NCBI RefSeq assembly: GCF_001028135.1
Contig: NZ_LDNM01000040.1
Coordinates: 1-42,320, forward strand
Length of the DNA stretch: 42,320 bases
Reading direction: 5' to 3'
Origin: Xenorhabdus griffiniae
GTDB lineage: Bacteria > Pseudomonadota > Gammaproteobacteria > Enterobacterales > Enterobacteriaceae
Positions 25,515 through 35,684 of the stretch are shown piece by piece. The position numbers were made by a program, and so were the translations under genes. The notes beneath the pieces were generated by a model. That model ran no database searches. It had not been told where the DNA came from and worked only from the letters and a program-made list of their open reading frames with translations. The number at the start of each line of letters is the position of its first letter. The stretch's first letter is position 1.

Positions 25515-26264
25515 TCACTTCCCAATTCCCACCGGATACGATTCAAACAAATACCCGTCAAAATTCGGGTCATCCACATCTGACAACGCCAGCAAACTCT
25601 GTTTCACGTTTTCTAAGTGTTGCCACATCGTTTGCTTCGCTGCGGCGGGATCTTTTTTGATCATCGCTGCCAAAATGGTCTGATGATCATTCAACCACGC
25701 TTTACGGTAATCAGTATTGGTAATTCGGCTATGCAGTTTCACCCACATGGGATTATTTTCACGCCACGCCCAGGACTGTTTAAGCAATTCAACTAACATA
25801 CTGTTATGCGTTGCCAGCGCGATGGCTAAATGAAACTCCCTGTCACCGGATTCACTGTCTCCCGAAATCAGATCATTTTTCTCTTTTTCCAATGCCTTGC
25901 GCATATTGGCAATATCGGCGGGAGTCACCTGGAGCGCGGCAAATTCAGCGATATTACTTTCCAATAATTGGCGCGCCTGTAACAACTCAAAAGGCCCTGC
26001 GGCATTGATGGTGGTATCGTTTGAATAGGTGCGTGGCCGTCGGAGGAGATAAATACCTGAGCTTTTGCGTACTTCAATGAGGTTTTCCAATTCCAGTACA
26101 ATTAACGCTTCACGAACAAGTGTGCGCGAAACGCTGAATTTTTCTGCAATTTCACGCTCTGTCGGTAGACGATCACCGGGAGAATAATCCATCTCTATCA
26201 TCATCTGACGTAATGATTGGGCTACTTCGTGATAGGGACGTCTGGAGTCTGCAAGGTTCATCAT
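25515..26264 (-). CDS. FadR-subfamily GntR regulator (UxuR/ExuR-like)
   Basis: Transcriptional repressor, 249 aa. The N-terminal winged helix contains GDRLPTEREIAEKFSVSRTL and VREALIVLELENLIEVRKSS (about residues 31-71), and a C-terminal FCD ligand-binding domain follows with the conserved acidic/His helices (DREFHLAIALATHNSMLVEL). It resembles E. coli UxuR and ExuR, which respond to fructuronate/hexuronates. It lies next to, and on the same strand as, dctP of the hexuronate cluster. Operators of the UxuR/ExuR type (TTGGTnnACCAA) stand in the divergent dctP-dctQ region. Two adjacent ATG codons are possible starts. Confidence 0.85.
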   Translation of the reverse strand: MMNLADSRRPYHEVAQSLRQMMIEMDYSPGDRLPTEREIAEKFSVSRTLVREALIVLELENLIEVRKSSGIYLLRRPRTYSNDTTINAAGPFELLQARQLLESNIAEFAALQVTPADIANMRKALEKEKNDLISGDSESGDREFHLAIALATHNSMLVELLKQSWAWRENNPMWVKLHSRITNTDYRKAWLNDHQTILAAMIKKDPAAAKQTMWQHLENVKQSLLALSDVDDPNFDGYLFESYPVGIGK

Positions 26265-26343
26265 TTAATGCCGCCGTAAGTTCATATACTCAAATGGATC
26301 GACTAAAAATGATGTTATTCTAAGACATCAATGCCAGAAATAT

Positions 26344-26373
26344 AACCACCTATTCTTGTTACAATAGGTGGTT
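26344..26373. terminator. Hairpin between dctP and the regulator gene
   Basis: An 11-bp perfect stem, aaccacctatt/aataggtggtt, with an 8-nt loop, 11 nt past the dctP stop on the minus strand. The T-run is better on the plus strand; on the minus strand it may limit readthrough into the regulator gene or protect the dctP mRNA end. Confidence 0.55.
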
Positions 26374-26384
26374 TTGAGAGAAAA

Positions 26385-27377
26385 TTATTCTAATTTACGC
26401 ACTCGACTAACCATTTCGAATAATTCCGGTTGGATCTTAGCAAGATCGTCATACATGGGTTTGACCGCATCCTGAAAGCGGGTTTTATCGACGGCAATAA
26501 ATTCAACCCCTTGCTTTTCTGCTTTAGCACGTTCTTCCTTTTCTGATTGTTCCCACAGTTGAATCATGTATTTTGAGGAGTTCAGTGCTGCTTTTTTCAC
26601 AATCTCTTGCTGTTCAGTGGCTAACTTATTCAATGACTTGTTCGATATTAACAGGACATCAGGGATCATCGCATGCTCATCCAGCGAAAAGAATTTTGCC
26701 ACTTCATTATGACGGCTTAACGTAAAAGAAGTAATGTTGTTCTCTGCGGCATCCACAACCCCTTGTTGCAATGCGGTATAGAGTTCACCGTAGGCGAGTG
26801 GCGTTGGATTTCCTCCCAACCCTTTTACCATCGCAATGGCGGTTGGGCTGGGTTGTACGCGAATTTTCAAACCCTTTAGATCTTCAGGTGTGCTAATCGG
26901 TTTTTTCGCATAAAAACTGCGTGCGCCCGCATCATAGTAAGTAAGACCAATAAACCCCATGTTTTGGCTTGAATCGAGGATTTCTTTACCGATATCGCTA
27001 TTGATGACGTGTTGATAGTGCTTTTTATCGCGGAATAAATAGGGCAGGTTAAAAATGGAATAAGCTGGCGAGAAGGCTTCTAATTCTGCCGCGTTGGATT
27101 TAGCAATATCCAGAGCGCCGTTTTGCATCAATTCGATGGATTCACGCTGGTTGCCCAATTGAGAATCAGAATAGATGCGAATACGAACTTCCCCGTTAGT
27201 TTTTTCTTCTACTTCGTTAGCGAACTCGGTCATGGCCTTATGGACAGCATGGTTTCGGTTCTGGTTATGGCTGAGTTTCAGTGTTGTCGCAGCAAAAGCC
27301 GGGGATGCTCCCAGCATAAACATGATACCAGCCGCTATGCTTGCTATACCTGAAACTTGTCGTTTGGTGTTCTGCAT
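26385..27377 (-). CDS. TRAP transporter substrate-binding protein DctP, probably for hexuronate
   Basis: Periplasmic binding protein of a tripartite ATP-independent transporter, 330 aa. The signal peptide runs to about residue 29 (AFA|ATT). Typical DctP segments are NRNHAVHKAMTEFANEVEEK, YSDSQLGNQRESIELMQNGA, the GARSFYAKKPISTPEDLKGL segment, KIRVQPSPTAIAMVKGLGGNP with the carboxylate-binding Arg, and YGELYTALQQGVVDAAENN. It is transcribed away from dctQM across a shared control region. Substrate (glucuronate or fructuronate) is inferred from the catabolic genes that follow dctM. Confidence 0.88.
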   Translation of the reverse strand: MQNTKRQVSGIASIAAGIMFMLGASPAFAATTLKLSHNQNRNHAVHKAMTEFANEVEEKTNGEVRIRIYSDSQLGNQRESIELMQNGALDIAKSNAAELEAFSPAYSIFNLPYLFRDKKHYQHVINSDIGKEILDSSQNMGFIGLTYYDAGARSFYAKKPISTPEDLKGLKIRVQPSPTAIAMVKGLGGNPTPLAYGELYTALQQGVVDAAENNITSFTLSRHNEVAKFFSLDEHAMIPDVLLISNKSLNKLATEQQEIVKKAALNSSKYMIQLWEQSEKEERAKAEKQGVEFIAVDKTRFQDAVKPMYDDLAKIQPELFEMVSRVRKLE

Positions 27378-27468
27378 GTTTGGTTCTCCAGAGGTGAAGG
27401 TCGATTGTTGTTATTTTCTGTGGACAAACAATAATCAGAACTGATTTATTGGGCAAAGGGCAAAATGC

Positions 27469-27515
27469 AATTGGTCGATCTTACTCGCAAAAAATGGCAT
27501 TATTGGTTGACCTTT
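27469..27515. promoter_or_regulatory. Two degenerate UxuR/ExuR-like operators
   Basis: aattggtcgatctt (27469-27482) and attggttgaccttt (27502-27515) each carry the half-site ATTGGT with an imperfect second half. They lie between dctP and the CRP site, so they could control dctP. Confidence 0.45.
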
Positions 27516-27522
27516 TTGTATT

Positions 27523-27538
27523 TGTGATCTATCTCACC
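27523..27538. promoter_or_regulatory. CRP-binding site
   Basis: tgtgatctatctcacc matches TGTGA-N6-TCACA at nine of ten positions. Its centre is about 50 bp from a TATAGAT box (27579-27585), close to the -61.5 position of class I CRP activation for the dctQM-uxu operon. Confidence 0.7.
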
Positions 27539-27606
27539 CTCTTTTAAGACATTATTTCAAGGTCTTTAGTGCAATCAGTATAGATTCTCATTCCTGTGTG
27601 GGTTTT

Positions 27607-27622
27607 AATTGGTAAACCAAAA
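27607..27622. promoter_or_regulatory. UxuR/ExuR-type operator before dctQ
   Basis: aattggtaaaccaaaa is close to the AATTGGTATACCAATT consensus of the E. coli UxuR/ExuR regulators. It lies downstream of the likely transcription start and 20 nt before dctQ, a position where a repressor blocks elongation or initiation. Confidence 0.7.
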
Positions 27623-27639
27623 TGACAGGGATCAGATAA

Positions 27640-28146
27640 ATGAAAAACCTTGTAGCGATGACCAATAAAAGTTTGGCATTTTTTACCGTCTGCCTGCTGA
27701 CCTTCTTGGTTTTATGTGTGTCGTGGCAGGTCATTTCACGCTATGTCTTAGAGGCACCGAGCACCGAGACAGATGAATTAGCACGTTATCTGTTTATGTG
27801 GGTCGCAATGATTGGCGCTGCCTATACCACCGGCCAGCATCGCCATCTTGCTATCGATTTGCTGATGATGAAATTAACCGGAGTCAAAAAAAGTATTATC
27901 GGCCTGATTATTCAGGCAGCCATTATTATATTTTCTGCCATTGTGCTGCTTTATGGTGGCAGCCTGCTTGTTGCATCGACACTGGAAAATGGTCAAATCA
28001 CACCTGTATTAGGCTGGAAGATGGGATACATCTATTTATGTTTGCCGATTAGCGGAATATTGATGATTTTCTATGCGCTGGTTGATGTGATCTCGATTGT
28101 TCAGCATTTTTCTGGTCAACCCCCCGTTGTGTCTGAGAATCATTAA
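27640..28146 (+). CDS. TRAP transporter small membrane subunit DctQ
   Basis: Inner-membrane protein, 168 aa, with four predicted helices. The family motif is WQVISRYVLEAPSTETDELA then RYLFMWVAMIGAA (about residues 28-60), followed by GQHRHLAIDLL. It partners DctM, whose gene begins 24 nt downstream, and the DctP encoded divergently. First gene of the plus-strand hexuronate operon. Confidence 0.88.
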   Translation: MKNLVAMTNKSLAFFTVCLLTFLVLCVSWQVISRYVLEAPSTETDELARYLFMWVAMIGAAYTTGQHRHLAIDLLMMKLTGVKKSIIGLIIQAAIIIFSAIVLLYGGSLLVASTLENGQITPVLGWKMGYIYLCLPISGILMIFYALVDVISIVQHFSGQPPVVSENH

Positions 28147-28170
28147 CTTGTGGAAATAAGAGGTCAGAGT

Positions 28171-29472
28171 ATGGATTGGTATATCATTGCCGCACTCTTT
28201 GGCACATTTGCAATATTACTGGCGTTGAGTATCCCCGTTTCTTTTGCTATCGGCTTATCTTCGTTAGTCGCTATTACGATGACATTGCCGCTGGAGTCTG
28301 CGATCACGGTTGTGGCACAACGTATGGCGGCGGGGGTCGATAACTTCTCTCTATTGGCGATCCCGTTCTTTATCCTGGCCGGAAATATTATGAACCAGGG
28401 TGGGATAGCTGCACGTTTGATCAATCTGGCTAAGATGATCGGCGGCCGTTTGCCGGGATCATTAATGCACGTCAATATCATGGCGAACATGCTGTTCGGG
28501 GCAATTTCAGGCTCGGCAGTGGCATCTGCGGCTGCGGTCGGGGGAACAATGGCGCCGATGCAGCGAAAAGAAGGATACGATCCTCATCTGTCTGCTGCTG
28601 TGAACATCGCTTCTTGCCCTTCTGGTTTGCTGATCCCACCCAGCAATACCTTGATTGTGTACTCGTTGGTTTCAGGGGGAACCTCTATTGCTGCCTTGTT
28701 TTTAGCGGGTTATATCCCTGGCATTATTATGGGCGTTTCACTCATGATTGTGTCTGCCATTATTGCCAAGAGGAAGCGCTATCCTGTCGCAGCCCGGCCA
28801 ACGTGGCGCGAATTTTTTGCTACAGCGTGGAAAGCGATACCGTCATTAATGTTGGTTGTGGTGATTATGGGCGGAATTATTGCGGGGATCTTCACGGCGA
28901 CAGAAGCCTCAGCCATTGCCGTTCTCTACAGTTTTATTCTCGCGGTGGTGATTTATCGTGAAGTGAGTCTCAAACAACTGCCCAAAATTATTCTTGATTC
29001 TGCGGTTACCACATCTATTGTTTTGCTGTTGATTGGCGTATCAATGGGCATGTCCTGGGCGATGGCCAATGCTGACCTGCCCTATCTGATTGCCGATACG
29101 TTGATGGCGGTTTCTGATAATCCGCTGACCATTTTGCTCGTCATTAATATCATCCTGCTGATTGTGGGGATCTTTATGGATATGACACCTGCCATTTTGA
29201 TCTTCACGCCGATTTTTTTACCCGTTGCCATGAGCATAGGGATTGATCCTGTACATTTTGGCATCATCATGACGTTTAATTTGGCTATTGGGATTTGTAC
29301 GCCGCCCGTAGGCAGCGCGTTATTTGTGGGTTGCTCTGTAGGAGAAGTGAGTATTGATAAGGTACTGAAGCCACTATTGCCGATGTATATTGCGCTGATC
29401 TCGGCGTTAGCGCTGGTGACATACCTGCCGCAATTGAGTTTGTGGTTACCTGAATTAGTCTTGAATGCGTGA
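28171..29472 (+). CDS. TRAP transporter large membrane subunit DctM
   Basis: Inner-membrane Na+-coupled transport subunit, 433 aa from ATG 28171, which has agaggt about 7 nt upstream; an earlier GTG at 28150 has no site. About a dozen helices. [37 protein letters not shown], the [15 protein letters not shown] segment and [14 protein letters not shown] are typical of DctM/TRAP large subunits. It would carry hexuronate with DctP and DctQ. The uxuA gene follows after 11 nt. Confidence 0.92.
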   Translation: MDWYIIAALFGTFAILLALSIPVSFAIGLSSLVAITMTLPLESAITVVAQRMAAGVDNFSLLAIPFFILAGNIMNQGGIAARLINLAKMIGGRLPGSLMHVNIMANMLFGAISGSAVASAAAVGGTMAPMQRKEGYDPHLSAAVNIASCPSGLLIPPSNTLIVYSLVSGGTSIAALFLAGYIPGIIMGVSLMIVSAIIAKRKRYPVAARPTWREFFATAWKAIPSLMLVVVIMGGIIAGIFTATEASAIAVLYSFILAVVIYREVSLKQLPKIILDSAVTTSIVLLLIGVSMGMSWAMANADLPYLIADTLMAVSDNPLTILLVINIILLIVGIFMDMTPAILIFTPIFLPVAMSIGIDPVHFGIIMTFNLAIGICTPPVGSALFVGCSVGEVSIDKVLKPLLPMYIALISALALVTYLPQLSLWLPELVLNA

Positions 29473-29483
29473 TAGGGGGAGTT

Positions 29484-30668
29484 ATGAAACAAACCTGGCG
29501 TTGGTATGGACCGGAAGATCCTGTTTCATTAGCGGATATCCGTCAGGCAGGAGCAACAGGAGTGGTAACGGCGTTGCACCATATTCCTAACGGCGAAGTC
29601 TGGCCTGTCGAGGAAATAGCGCAACGTAAAGCACTGATTGAAACCAATCAACTTGAGTGGACGGTGGTCGAAAGTGTTCCCGTTCATGAAGATATCAAGA
29701 CGCATACCGGAGAGTACGACCGATGGCTCGAAAACTATCAACACACCTTGCGTAACCTCGCTGCCAGCGGGATCAAAACAGTATGCTACAACTTTATGCC
29801 GGTTCTGGATTGGACACGTACTGATCTCGACTATGAATTACCTGACGGCTCAAAAGCGTTGCGTTTTGATCAAATCGAATTTGCGGTTTTTGATATCCAC
29901 ATTTTGCAACGTTGTGGCGCAGAAAAAGAGTATTCCGAAGATGAAATTGTGCAAGCACAATCACGCTTCGCTGCAATGACAGCAGAAGAAAAACAAAAAC
30001 TGACAAAGACGATCATTGCGGGTCTCCCTGGTGCAGAGGAAGGCTATACCTTAGAACAATTTCGCCAACAGCTAAAACGTTATACCGGAATGGATAAGGC
30101 CAAATTGCGTGAACACTTTGCTTATTTCCTGCAAAAGATCATTCCGGTTGCGGAAGAACTCGGGATCAAAATGGCGGTTCATCCTGATGATCCACCGCGT
30201 GAAATCCTGGGCCTGCCACGCATTGTTTCTACGATAGAAGATATGCGCTGGATAGCTGAAACGATGGACAGCAACGCCAATGGCTACACAATGTGCACCG
30301 GATCTTACGGCGTGCGGGCGGATAATGATTTGGTGAAGATGATCAAATTATTGGGTTCCCGTATCTATTTTCTCCATTTGCGTTCAACCGTACGTGAAGA
30401 AAACCCATCCACGTTCCATGAAGCGGCACATCTGGCGGGGGATGTGGATATGTATGAAGTGATCAAAGCGGTTGCGGAAGAAGAACATCGCCGGTTGGCG
30501 GCGGGTGAAAATCACCTGATCCCCATGCGGCCTGATCATGGTCATCAAATACTTGATGATTTGAAAAAGAAAACGAACCCCGGCTATTCGGCAATCGGCC
30601 GTCTGAAAGGGCTGGCTGAAATTCGTGGCCTTGAATTGGGTGTTCATCGCGCATTTTACCCAAAATAG
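29484..30668 (+). CDS. uxuA: Mannonate dehydratase
   Basis: Converts D-mannonate to 2-keto-3-deoxy-D-gluconate; cytoplasmic, 394 aa, exactly the length of E. coli UxuA. The start [20 protein letters not shown] is characteristic; the ATG at 29484 has ggggga just before it, while 29469 would add five residues. [48 protein letters not shown] and [10 protein letters not shown], which carry the metal and substrate ligands, are all present. It forms one operon with the transporter and the remaining catabolic genes. Confidence 0.96.
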   Translation: MKQTWRWYGPEDPVSLADIRQAGATGVVTALHHIPNGEVWPVEEIAQRKALIETNQLEWTVVESVPVHEDIKTHTGEYDRWLENYQHTLRNLAASGIKTVCYNFMPVLDWTRTDLDYELPDGSKALRFDQIEFAVFDIHILQRCGAEKEYSEDEIVQAQSRFAAMTAEEKQKLTKTIIAGLPGAEEGYTLEQFRQQLKRYTGMDKAKLREHFAYFLQKIIPVAEELGIKMAVHPDDPPREILGLPRIVSTIEDMRWIAETMDSNANGYTMCTGSYGVRADNDLVKMIKLLGSRIYFLHLRSTVREENPSTFHEAAHLAGDVDMYEVIKAVAEEEHRRLAAGENHLIPMRPDHGHQILDDLKKKTNPGYSAIGRLKGLAEIRGLELGVHRAFYPK

Positions 30669-30734
30669 TTGCTGAGCTAACCCTACATGGTAGTGGATAA
30701 ATATCACTCACTACCGCTTATTGGTGAGTCCATT

Positions 30735-32210
30735 ATGGAAAAAAATCTTGTCAATGCAATAACTTCTGTCCCATGCCCTGGCTGGACAACCGAACGCCTG
30801 ACTTCCCGTATTGTGCATTTAGGGTGCGGTGCATTTCATCGGGCGCATCAGGCGCTTTATACACATCATGTATTAGAGCAGACAGACAGTGATTGGGGAT
30901 TCTGTGAAGTTAATCTGATGCTCAATGATGCTTCACTGATTAAAAATCTTAAAAAACAGTCCATGCGCTATACCGTTGCCGAGAAAGGGCCGGATGGAAT
31001 GACATTAAAAATGATTGGTTCGATGAAAGAGGGGATGCATCCATTAATTGATGGCGTTCAAGCGATTATTGAAAAAATGGCCGATCCTGATGTCGCAATC
31101 ATCTCTTTGACAATAACTGAAAAAGGATATTGTACCGATGCTGCGACAGGCCGTTTAGATCTCAATAATGCATTAATTATTAAAGATATTGCTAATCCTG
31201 TGGTGCCAAGATCAGCCATCGGCTATATCACGGCCGCATTAAAATTGCGTTTTGAACGAAGCCTTCCGGCAGTGACGATTTTGTCGTGCGATAACGTGCG
31301 GGAAAACGGGCATGTTGCCCGTGAGACCGTATTAGGTCTGGCGCGTTTGCAGGACGAAAAATTGGCACAATGGATAGAAAATCAGGTGACATTTCCCTGC
31401 ACGATGGTGGATCGTATTGTGCCGGCAGCCACACCAGAAACGTTAACTGAAATTGCTCAACGGCTGGGCGTTGAAGATCCTTGTGCTATTGCCTGTGAAC
31501 CTTTCCGTCAATGGGTAATTGAAGATAATTTTGTCAATGGTCGCCCGGATTGGGATCGGGCCGGAGCGCAATTTGTGGATGATGTGGTGCCCTTTGAAAT
31601 GATGAAATTGCGCATGTTAAATGGCGCTCATTCATTTCTGGCTTATCTGGGCTATTTGGGCGGCTATGCGCATATCTCCGATACCATGACAAATGCCGAT
31701 TATCGTCGGGCCGTGTATGCATTAATGCTGAATGAACAGGTCCCGACACTGTCGATGCCAGAAGACATCGACTTAGTGACCTATGCGGATAACTTGCTCG
31801 AACGGTTCACTAATCCCGCGTTAAAACATCAGACCTGGCAAATTGCGATGGATGGCAGTCAGAAATTGCCCCAGCGCATGGTCGATTCCATTGAATGGCA
31901 CCTTTTGCGGGGAAGTGATTATCGCCATTTAGCGCTCGGTGTGGCGGGTTGGATGCGTTATATCAGTGGCGTGGATGAACAAGGTCAACCGATTGATGTG
32001 CGTGATCCATTAAAAGAGACCTTTGCGGCGATTTTTGCCCAATATGGTCATTCTGTTGCTGTGGTGGAAGATGTGGTGAAAGAGCTATTAGCAATTGAAT
32101 CGATCTTCGGCAAGCAACTGGTAAAAAACCGTGATTTTGTCGATCACGTCACCAAAGCCTATCAGAACTTACTCAATGTTGGCGCACGCCAGGCGGTTGC
32201 GGCCCTTTGA
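30735..32210 (+). CDS. uxuB: Fructuronate reductase (D-mannonate oxidoreductase)
   Basis: NADH-dependent reduction of D-fructuronate to D-mannonate, 491 aa (E. coli 486). The start MEKNL at 30735 fits the family; an upstream ATG at 30687 would add 16 residues without similarity. [20 protein letters not shown] then [39 protein letters not shown], the [18 protein letters not shown] segment and [20 protein letters not shown] match E. coli UxuB. UxaB (tagaturonate reductase) is less similar, and the adjacent UxuA supports UxuB. Confidence 0.95.
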   Translation: MEKNLVNAITSVPCPGWTTERLTSRIVHLGCGAFHRAHQALYTHHVLEQTDSDWGFCEVNLMLNDASLIKNLKKQSMRYTVAEKGPDGMTLKMIGSMKEGMHPLIDGVQAIIEKMADPDVAIISLTITEKGYCTDAATGRLDLNNALIIKDIANPVVPRSAIGYITAALKLRFERSLPAVTILSCDNVRENGHVARETVLGLARLQDEKLAQWIENQVTFPCTMVDRIVPAATPETLTEIAQRLGVEDPCAIACEPFRQWVIEDNFVNGRPDWDRAGAQFVDDVVPFEMMKLRMLNGAHSFLAYLGYLGGYAHISDTMTNADYRRAVYALMLNEQVPTLSMPEDIDLVTYADNLLERFTNPALKHQTWQIAMDGSQKLPQRMVDSIEWHLLRGSDYRHLALGVAGWMRYISGVDEQGQPIDVRDPLKETFAAIFAQYGHSVAVVEDVVKELLAIESIFGKQLVKNRDFVDHVTKAYQNLLNVGARQAVAAL

Positions 32211-32227
32211 GCATAGAGGAAAACGTA

Positions 32228-33661
32228 ATGAAAACCTTTATGTGTGAAGATTTCCTGTTAAATAATGATGTTTCCCGTCGCCTTTATCATGATTACGCGG
32301 CGTTGATGCCGGTTTATGACTATCACTGTCATCTCAATCCCAAAGAGATTGCGCAAAACCGCCGTTTCCACAATCTTGGTCAAATCTGGCTGGAGGGCGA
32401 TCATTATAAATGGCGTGCGATGCGTGCGGCAGGGATTGAAGAGGCGCTGATTACCGGTGCTGAAAGCCGTGATTATGAAAAATACCTCGCATGGGCGAAA
32501 ACGGTTCCGCTGACAATCGGCAATCCACTTTATCACTGGACTCATCTGGAATTGCGGCGCCCCTTTGGCATTCGCGGAAAATTATTTGCGCCTGACACCG
32601 CAGAGGCTATCTGGCATGAGGCGAACGAGAAACTCTCTCAAGATGAATTTTCTGCCCGTGGCATTATGCAGCAAATGCAGGTACGCATGGCAGGAACAAC
32701 GGATGATCCTATTGATTCTCTCGAATATCATCAGCAGATCGCCAAAGATAAAGACTTTACTATCAAAGTATTACCAAGCTGGCGTCCGGATAAAGTCTTC
32801 AAAATTGAGTTGTCGGGTTTTTGTGACTATCTCGAACAATTAGGAGAAGCCGCCGATATTGCTATCGGGTGTTTTGCCGATTTATTGCAGGCATTAGAAT
32901 GCCGTCTCGAACACTTTCAGGAGCACGGTTGTGTGGCATCAGATCATGGTATTGAACAGTTGCGTTACGCGCCGATACCTGACGAAAAAGTGTTAGATGG
33001 CATTTTGCAAACGCGCAGACAGGGGCAATTACTCAGCGAATTAGAAATAGCCCAATTTACGACAGCGGTGCTGGTTTGGTTAGGTAAGCAGTACGCAAAA
33101 CGCGGCTGGGTCATGCAACTGCATATTGGTGCCTTGCGCAATACCAACACGCGTATGTTTAATCGGTTAGGGCCAGACTGCGGCTTTGATTCCATTGGGG
33201 ATAATCCTATCGCTTACCCATTATCTCGCTTGCTGGATGAAATGGATAAAACAGACCAATTACCAAAGACTATTCTCTATTGCTTAAACCCCCGTGATAA
33301 CGAAGTGATCGCAACTATGACCGGCAATTTTCAGGGCGGGAATCGGGGTGATAAAAGTATTAGGGGCAAGATCCAATTTGGATCGGGCTGGTGGTTCAAC
33401 GATCAAAAAGACGGTATGCAGCGTCAATTAGAGCAACTTTCCCAATTAGGCTTATTAAGCCAATTTGTCGGTATGCTGACAGATTCACGCAGTTTCTTAT
33501 CCTATACCCGCCATGAATATTTTCGGCGCATTCTCTGCAATATGCTGGGAAATTGGGTCGAAAATGGTGAAATTCCCCATGATGAAAAAATGCTGGGGCA
33601 GATAGTTCAGGATATCTGCTTCAATAATGCTGAACGTTATTTTCAGGCTGTAAAGGATTAA
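32228..33661 (+). CDS. uxaC: Glucuronate (uronate) isomerase
   Basis: Isomerises D-glucuronate to D-fructuronate (and galacturonate to tagaturonate); amidohydrolase-like TIM barrel, 477 aa (E. coli 470). The start [14 protein letters not shown] at 32228 has a gagga site; an in-frame ATG at 32207 overlaps uxuB and would add seven residues. The metal-site motif [20 protein letters not shown], the [13 protein letters not shown] segment, [25 protein letters not shown] and [20 protein letters not shown] are all present. No uxaA or uxaB is present, so only the glucuronate branch is complete here. Confidence 0.95.
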   Translation: MKTFMCEDFLLNNDVSRRLYHDYAALMPVYDYHCHLNPKEIAQNRRFHNLGQIWLEGDHYKWRAMRAAGIEEALITGAESRDYEKYLAWAKTVPLTIGNPLYHWTHLELRRPFGIRGKLFAPDTAEAIWHEANEKLSQDEFSARGIMQQMQVRMAGTTDDPIDSLEYHQQIAKDKDFTIKVLPSWRPDKVFKIELSGFCDYLEQLGEAADIAIGCFADLLQALECRLEHFQEHGCVASDHGIEQLRYAPIPDEKVLDGILQTRRQGQLLSELEIAQFTTAVLVWLGKQYAKRGWVMQLHIGALRNTNTRMFNRLGPDCGFDSIGDNPIAYPLSRLLDEMDKTDQLPKTILYCLNPRDNEVIATMTGNFQGGNRGDKSIRGKIQFGSGWWFNDQKDGMQRQLEQLSQLGLLSQFVGMLTDSRSFLSYTRHEYFRRILCNMLGNWVENGEIPHDEKMLGQIVQDICFNNAERYFQAVKD

Positions 33662-33664
33662 AAT

Positions 33665-34675
33665 ATGCAGATGTGGAAAATTGCCCTGATTGGCGAAGGG
33701 ATGATTGAGCTAAATGGCACGCCATGTGGTGCCATGACACAAAATTATGGCGGTGACGTGCTAAATAGTGCCGTTTATCTGGCTCGCGCTGGCGGCGATA
33801 CACTTGATGTCCATTTCGTCACGGCGATGGGCACGGATCCTTTGAGCGAAAGCATGATCTCACGCTGGCAGCAAGAAGGCATTAATACTTCGCTCGTGTT
33901 GCGTGATAACGCGCATCAGCCCGGTCGATACCTGATCCAGCTCGATGAAAAAGGTGAACGCACGTTTCTTTACCAGCGCGATAACTCGGCGGCGCGTTAT
34001 CTCTTGCGCCATCCTGATTATCCCCTGTTGCGCCAACAATTGCGGAATATGGATGTGCTCTACCTCAGTGGGATCAGCCTGGCTATTTTGCCCGAAAATG
34101 ATCGCCAGTTGCTGTTAATTGATTTGAAACAGTTAGCTTCTGAAGGGAAATTGATTTTCTTTGACAGTAATTACCGCCCGGCCTTATGGGAAAATGAAAC
34201 GCAAGCCCGTGAGTGTTATCAGCAAATGTATGCCATCACTGATATTGCGTTAGTGACTGACGATGACGAAGCTCGTCTCTGGGGAGACACGTCAATTGAG
34301 GAGAGCGTTAACCGCCTGAAAAGAATCGGGGTTAAACATGCCATTATCAAAGCGGGTGAACGGGGCTGTTTTTATCGTGACTTAAGCGGCTGCAATGCCA
34401 CACAACATATTAAGACGCAACCTGTTACCTCTGTCGTTGATACCACTTCGGCAGGCGATGCGTTTAATGCGGGTTTTATCGTGGGGCGGTTAAATGGGAA
34501 ATCCATTCATGATTCAGCATTAATGGGGCATCAGCTCGCAGGGGTTGTGATCCAGCATAAAGGGGCGATTGTGCCACCGGCGGCGACACAAGAAGTTATC
34601 GCGCGTTTTTTTAATTTGAACGAAATCGGAGAGAATGATAATGCAAGAGATAATGGCACGTCTGCGTCAGATTAA
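33665..34675 (+). CDS. kdgK: 2-dehydro-3-deoxygluconokinase
   Basis: PfkB-family sugar kinase, 336 aa, phosphorylating KDG to KDPG. The N-terminus KIALIGEGMIELNGTPCG, then YGGDVLNSAVYLARAG, and the C-terminal anion-hole and catalytic-Asp motif DTTSAGDAFNAGFIVGRLNG are typical. It starts 3 nt after uxaC and overlaps the aldolase gene by 35 nt at its 3' end, so the two are coupled. The C-terminal tail (NEIGENDNARDNGTSASD) is unlike the family and lies in the overlap. Confidence 0.93.
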   Translation: MQMWKIALIGEGMIELNGTPCGAMTQNYGGDVLNSAVYLARAGGDTLDVHFVTAMGTDPLSESMISRWQQEGINTSLVLRDNAHQPGRYLIQLDEKGERTFLYQRDNSAARYLLRHPDYPLLRQQLRNMDVLYLSGISLAILPENDRQLLLIDLKQLASEGKLIFFDSNYRPALWENETQARECYQQMYAITDIALVTDDDEARLWGDTSIEESVNRLKRIGVKHAIIKAGERGCFYRDLSGCNATQHIKTQPVTSVVDTTSAGDAFNAGFIVGRLNGKSIHDSALMGHQLAGVVIQHKGAIVPPAATQEVIARFFNLNEIGENDNARDNGTSASD

Positions 34676-35273
34676 AATTGTGCCTGTGATAGCGATTGAA
34701 GAGGCCAGAGATATCATTCCCCTTGGTCACGCGTTAGCAGACAACGGCCTGCCTGTGGCTGAAATCACGTTTCGTACCGAGAGTGCCGCCGAAGCAATTA
34801 GCCTGCTAAAAGCGGCGCGGCCAGATATGCTGATCGGTGCGGGAACCGTGCTTCATCGTGAACACGTACGTCAGGCAAAAGCAGCGGGGGCAGAGTTTAT
34901 TGTTTCACCCGGGTTTAATCCAAACACCGTTCAGGCGTGCCAGCAAATCGGTATTCCTATCATTCCCGGCGTAAATAACGCCAGCACGATTGAACAAGCG
35001 CTGGAATCAGGCATCAATTTTGTCAAATTTTTCCCGGCTGAACCCTCGGGTGGCATTGCGATGATTAAAGCACTACTCGCTCCGTACCCACAGTTACACG
35101 TCATGCCAACCGGTGGGATCAGTGTTAAGAACATTCTCGATTACCTTGCTATCCCACAAATTGTGGCATGTGGGGGTTCCTGGATGGTCAGCCCACAGTT
35201 GATCCGAGATAAAGAGTGGCGAACGATGGGTAAATTAGCAAGGGAGGCGGTGGAGTTGGTGGACGTGTTGTGA
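34641..35273 (+). CDS. kdgA: KDPG aldolase (2-dehydro-3-deoxyphosphogluconate aldolase)
   Basis: Class I aldolase cleaving KDPG to pyruvate and glyceraldehyde 3-phosphate, 210 aa. The catalytic Glu lies in GLPVAEITFRTESA, GAGTVLHREHVRQAKAAGAE follows, and the Schiff-base Lys is in NFVKFFPAEPSGG, with MPTGGIS binding phosphate. The ATG at 34641 has ggagag 7 nt upstream; 34635 is an alternative. It closes the glucuronate pathway. It may equally be named eda; the operon context favours kdgA. Confidence 0.93.
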   Translation: MQEIMARLRQIKIVPVIAIEEARDIIPLGHALADNGLPVAEITFRTESAAEAISLLKAARPDMLIGAGTVLHREHVRQAKAAGAEFIVSPGFNPNTVQACQQIGIPIIPGVNNASTIEQALESGINFVKFFPAEPSGGIAMIKALLAPYPQLHVMPTGGISVKNILDYLAIPQIVACGGSWMVSPQLIRDKEWRTMGKLAREAVELVDVL

Positions 35274-35277
35274 GATT

Positions 35278-35593
35278 GTGATCCTGCATGATCCCGTTGA
35301 ACGACAGAAGGAGATAAAAAAAGCCACCCCTGAACAGTATAGAGGCAAGATCTATGCCGCCCGTTATTCGCAGGCAGGCGTTTCCAATCAAACCGACCCG
35401 ATGAAAATCGTCCACTTGTGCCCTGTTCTTGTTCAAGGATAAGAAAACGGCTGATGTTGATCAGCAACTTGAGCGTATTTTGGCGGAATTGGATAGGCGA
35501 GATAGCGAAAAAATAAGCAAAACAGGTCAGCCAGAGAGCAAATGCGTTAGAACGAAAATGATAACGCCTCCTGATTGGGGGCGTCTTTCTTAA
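35278..35593 (+). pseudogene. Frameshifted short gene behind kdgA, family unrecognised
   Basis: Frame one (GTG 35278 to stop 35442) reads EIKKATPEQYRGKIYAARYS and then QAGVSNQTDPMKIVHLCP. Frame two (35426-35593) continues FLFKDKKTADVDQQLERILA and ELDRRDSEKISKTG, a likely coiled coil, and runs into the terminator hairpin. Together they look like one small protein split by a +1 shift near 35425 and extended through the terminator. I do not recognise the family. Otherwise the 410-nt spacer to the next gene holds only the terminator. Confidence 0.4.
35564..35591 (+). terminator. Terminator behind the hexuronate operon
   Basis: Stem acgcctcc/gggggcgt (one G-U pair) with a 5-nt loop and tail ctttctt. 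It is placed to end the dctQM-uxuAB-uxaC-kdgKA transcript. Confidence 0.7.
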
Positions 35594-35684
35594 AATAATG
35601 AATACAAATCTCAATGAATTTTCAAAAACCGAACCTGAACCGACATATTTGTGGTGACTATTAAACAAAAGAACCATAAACGCC

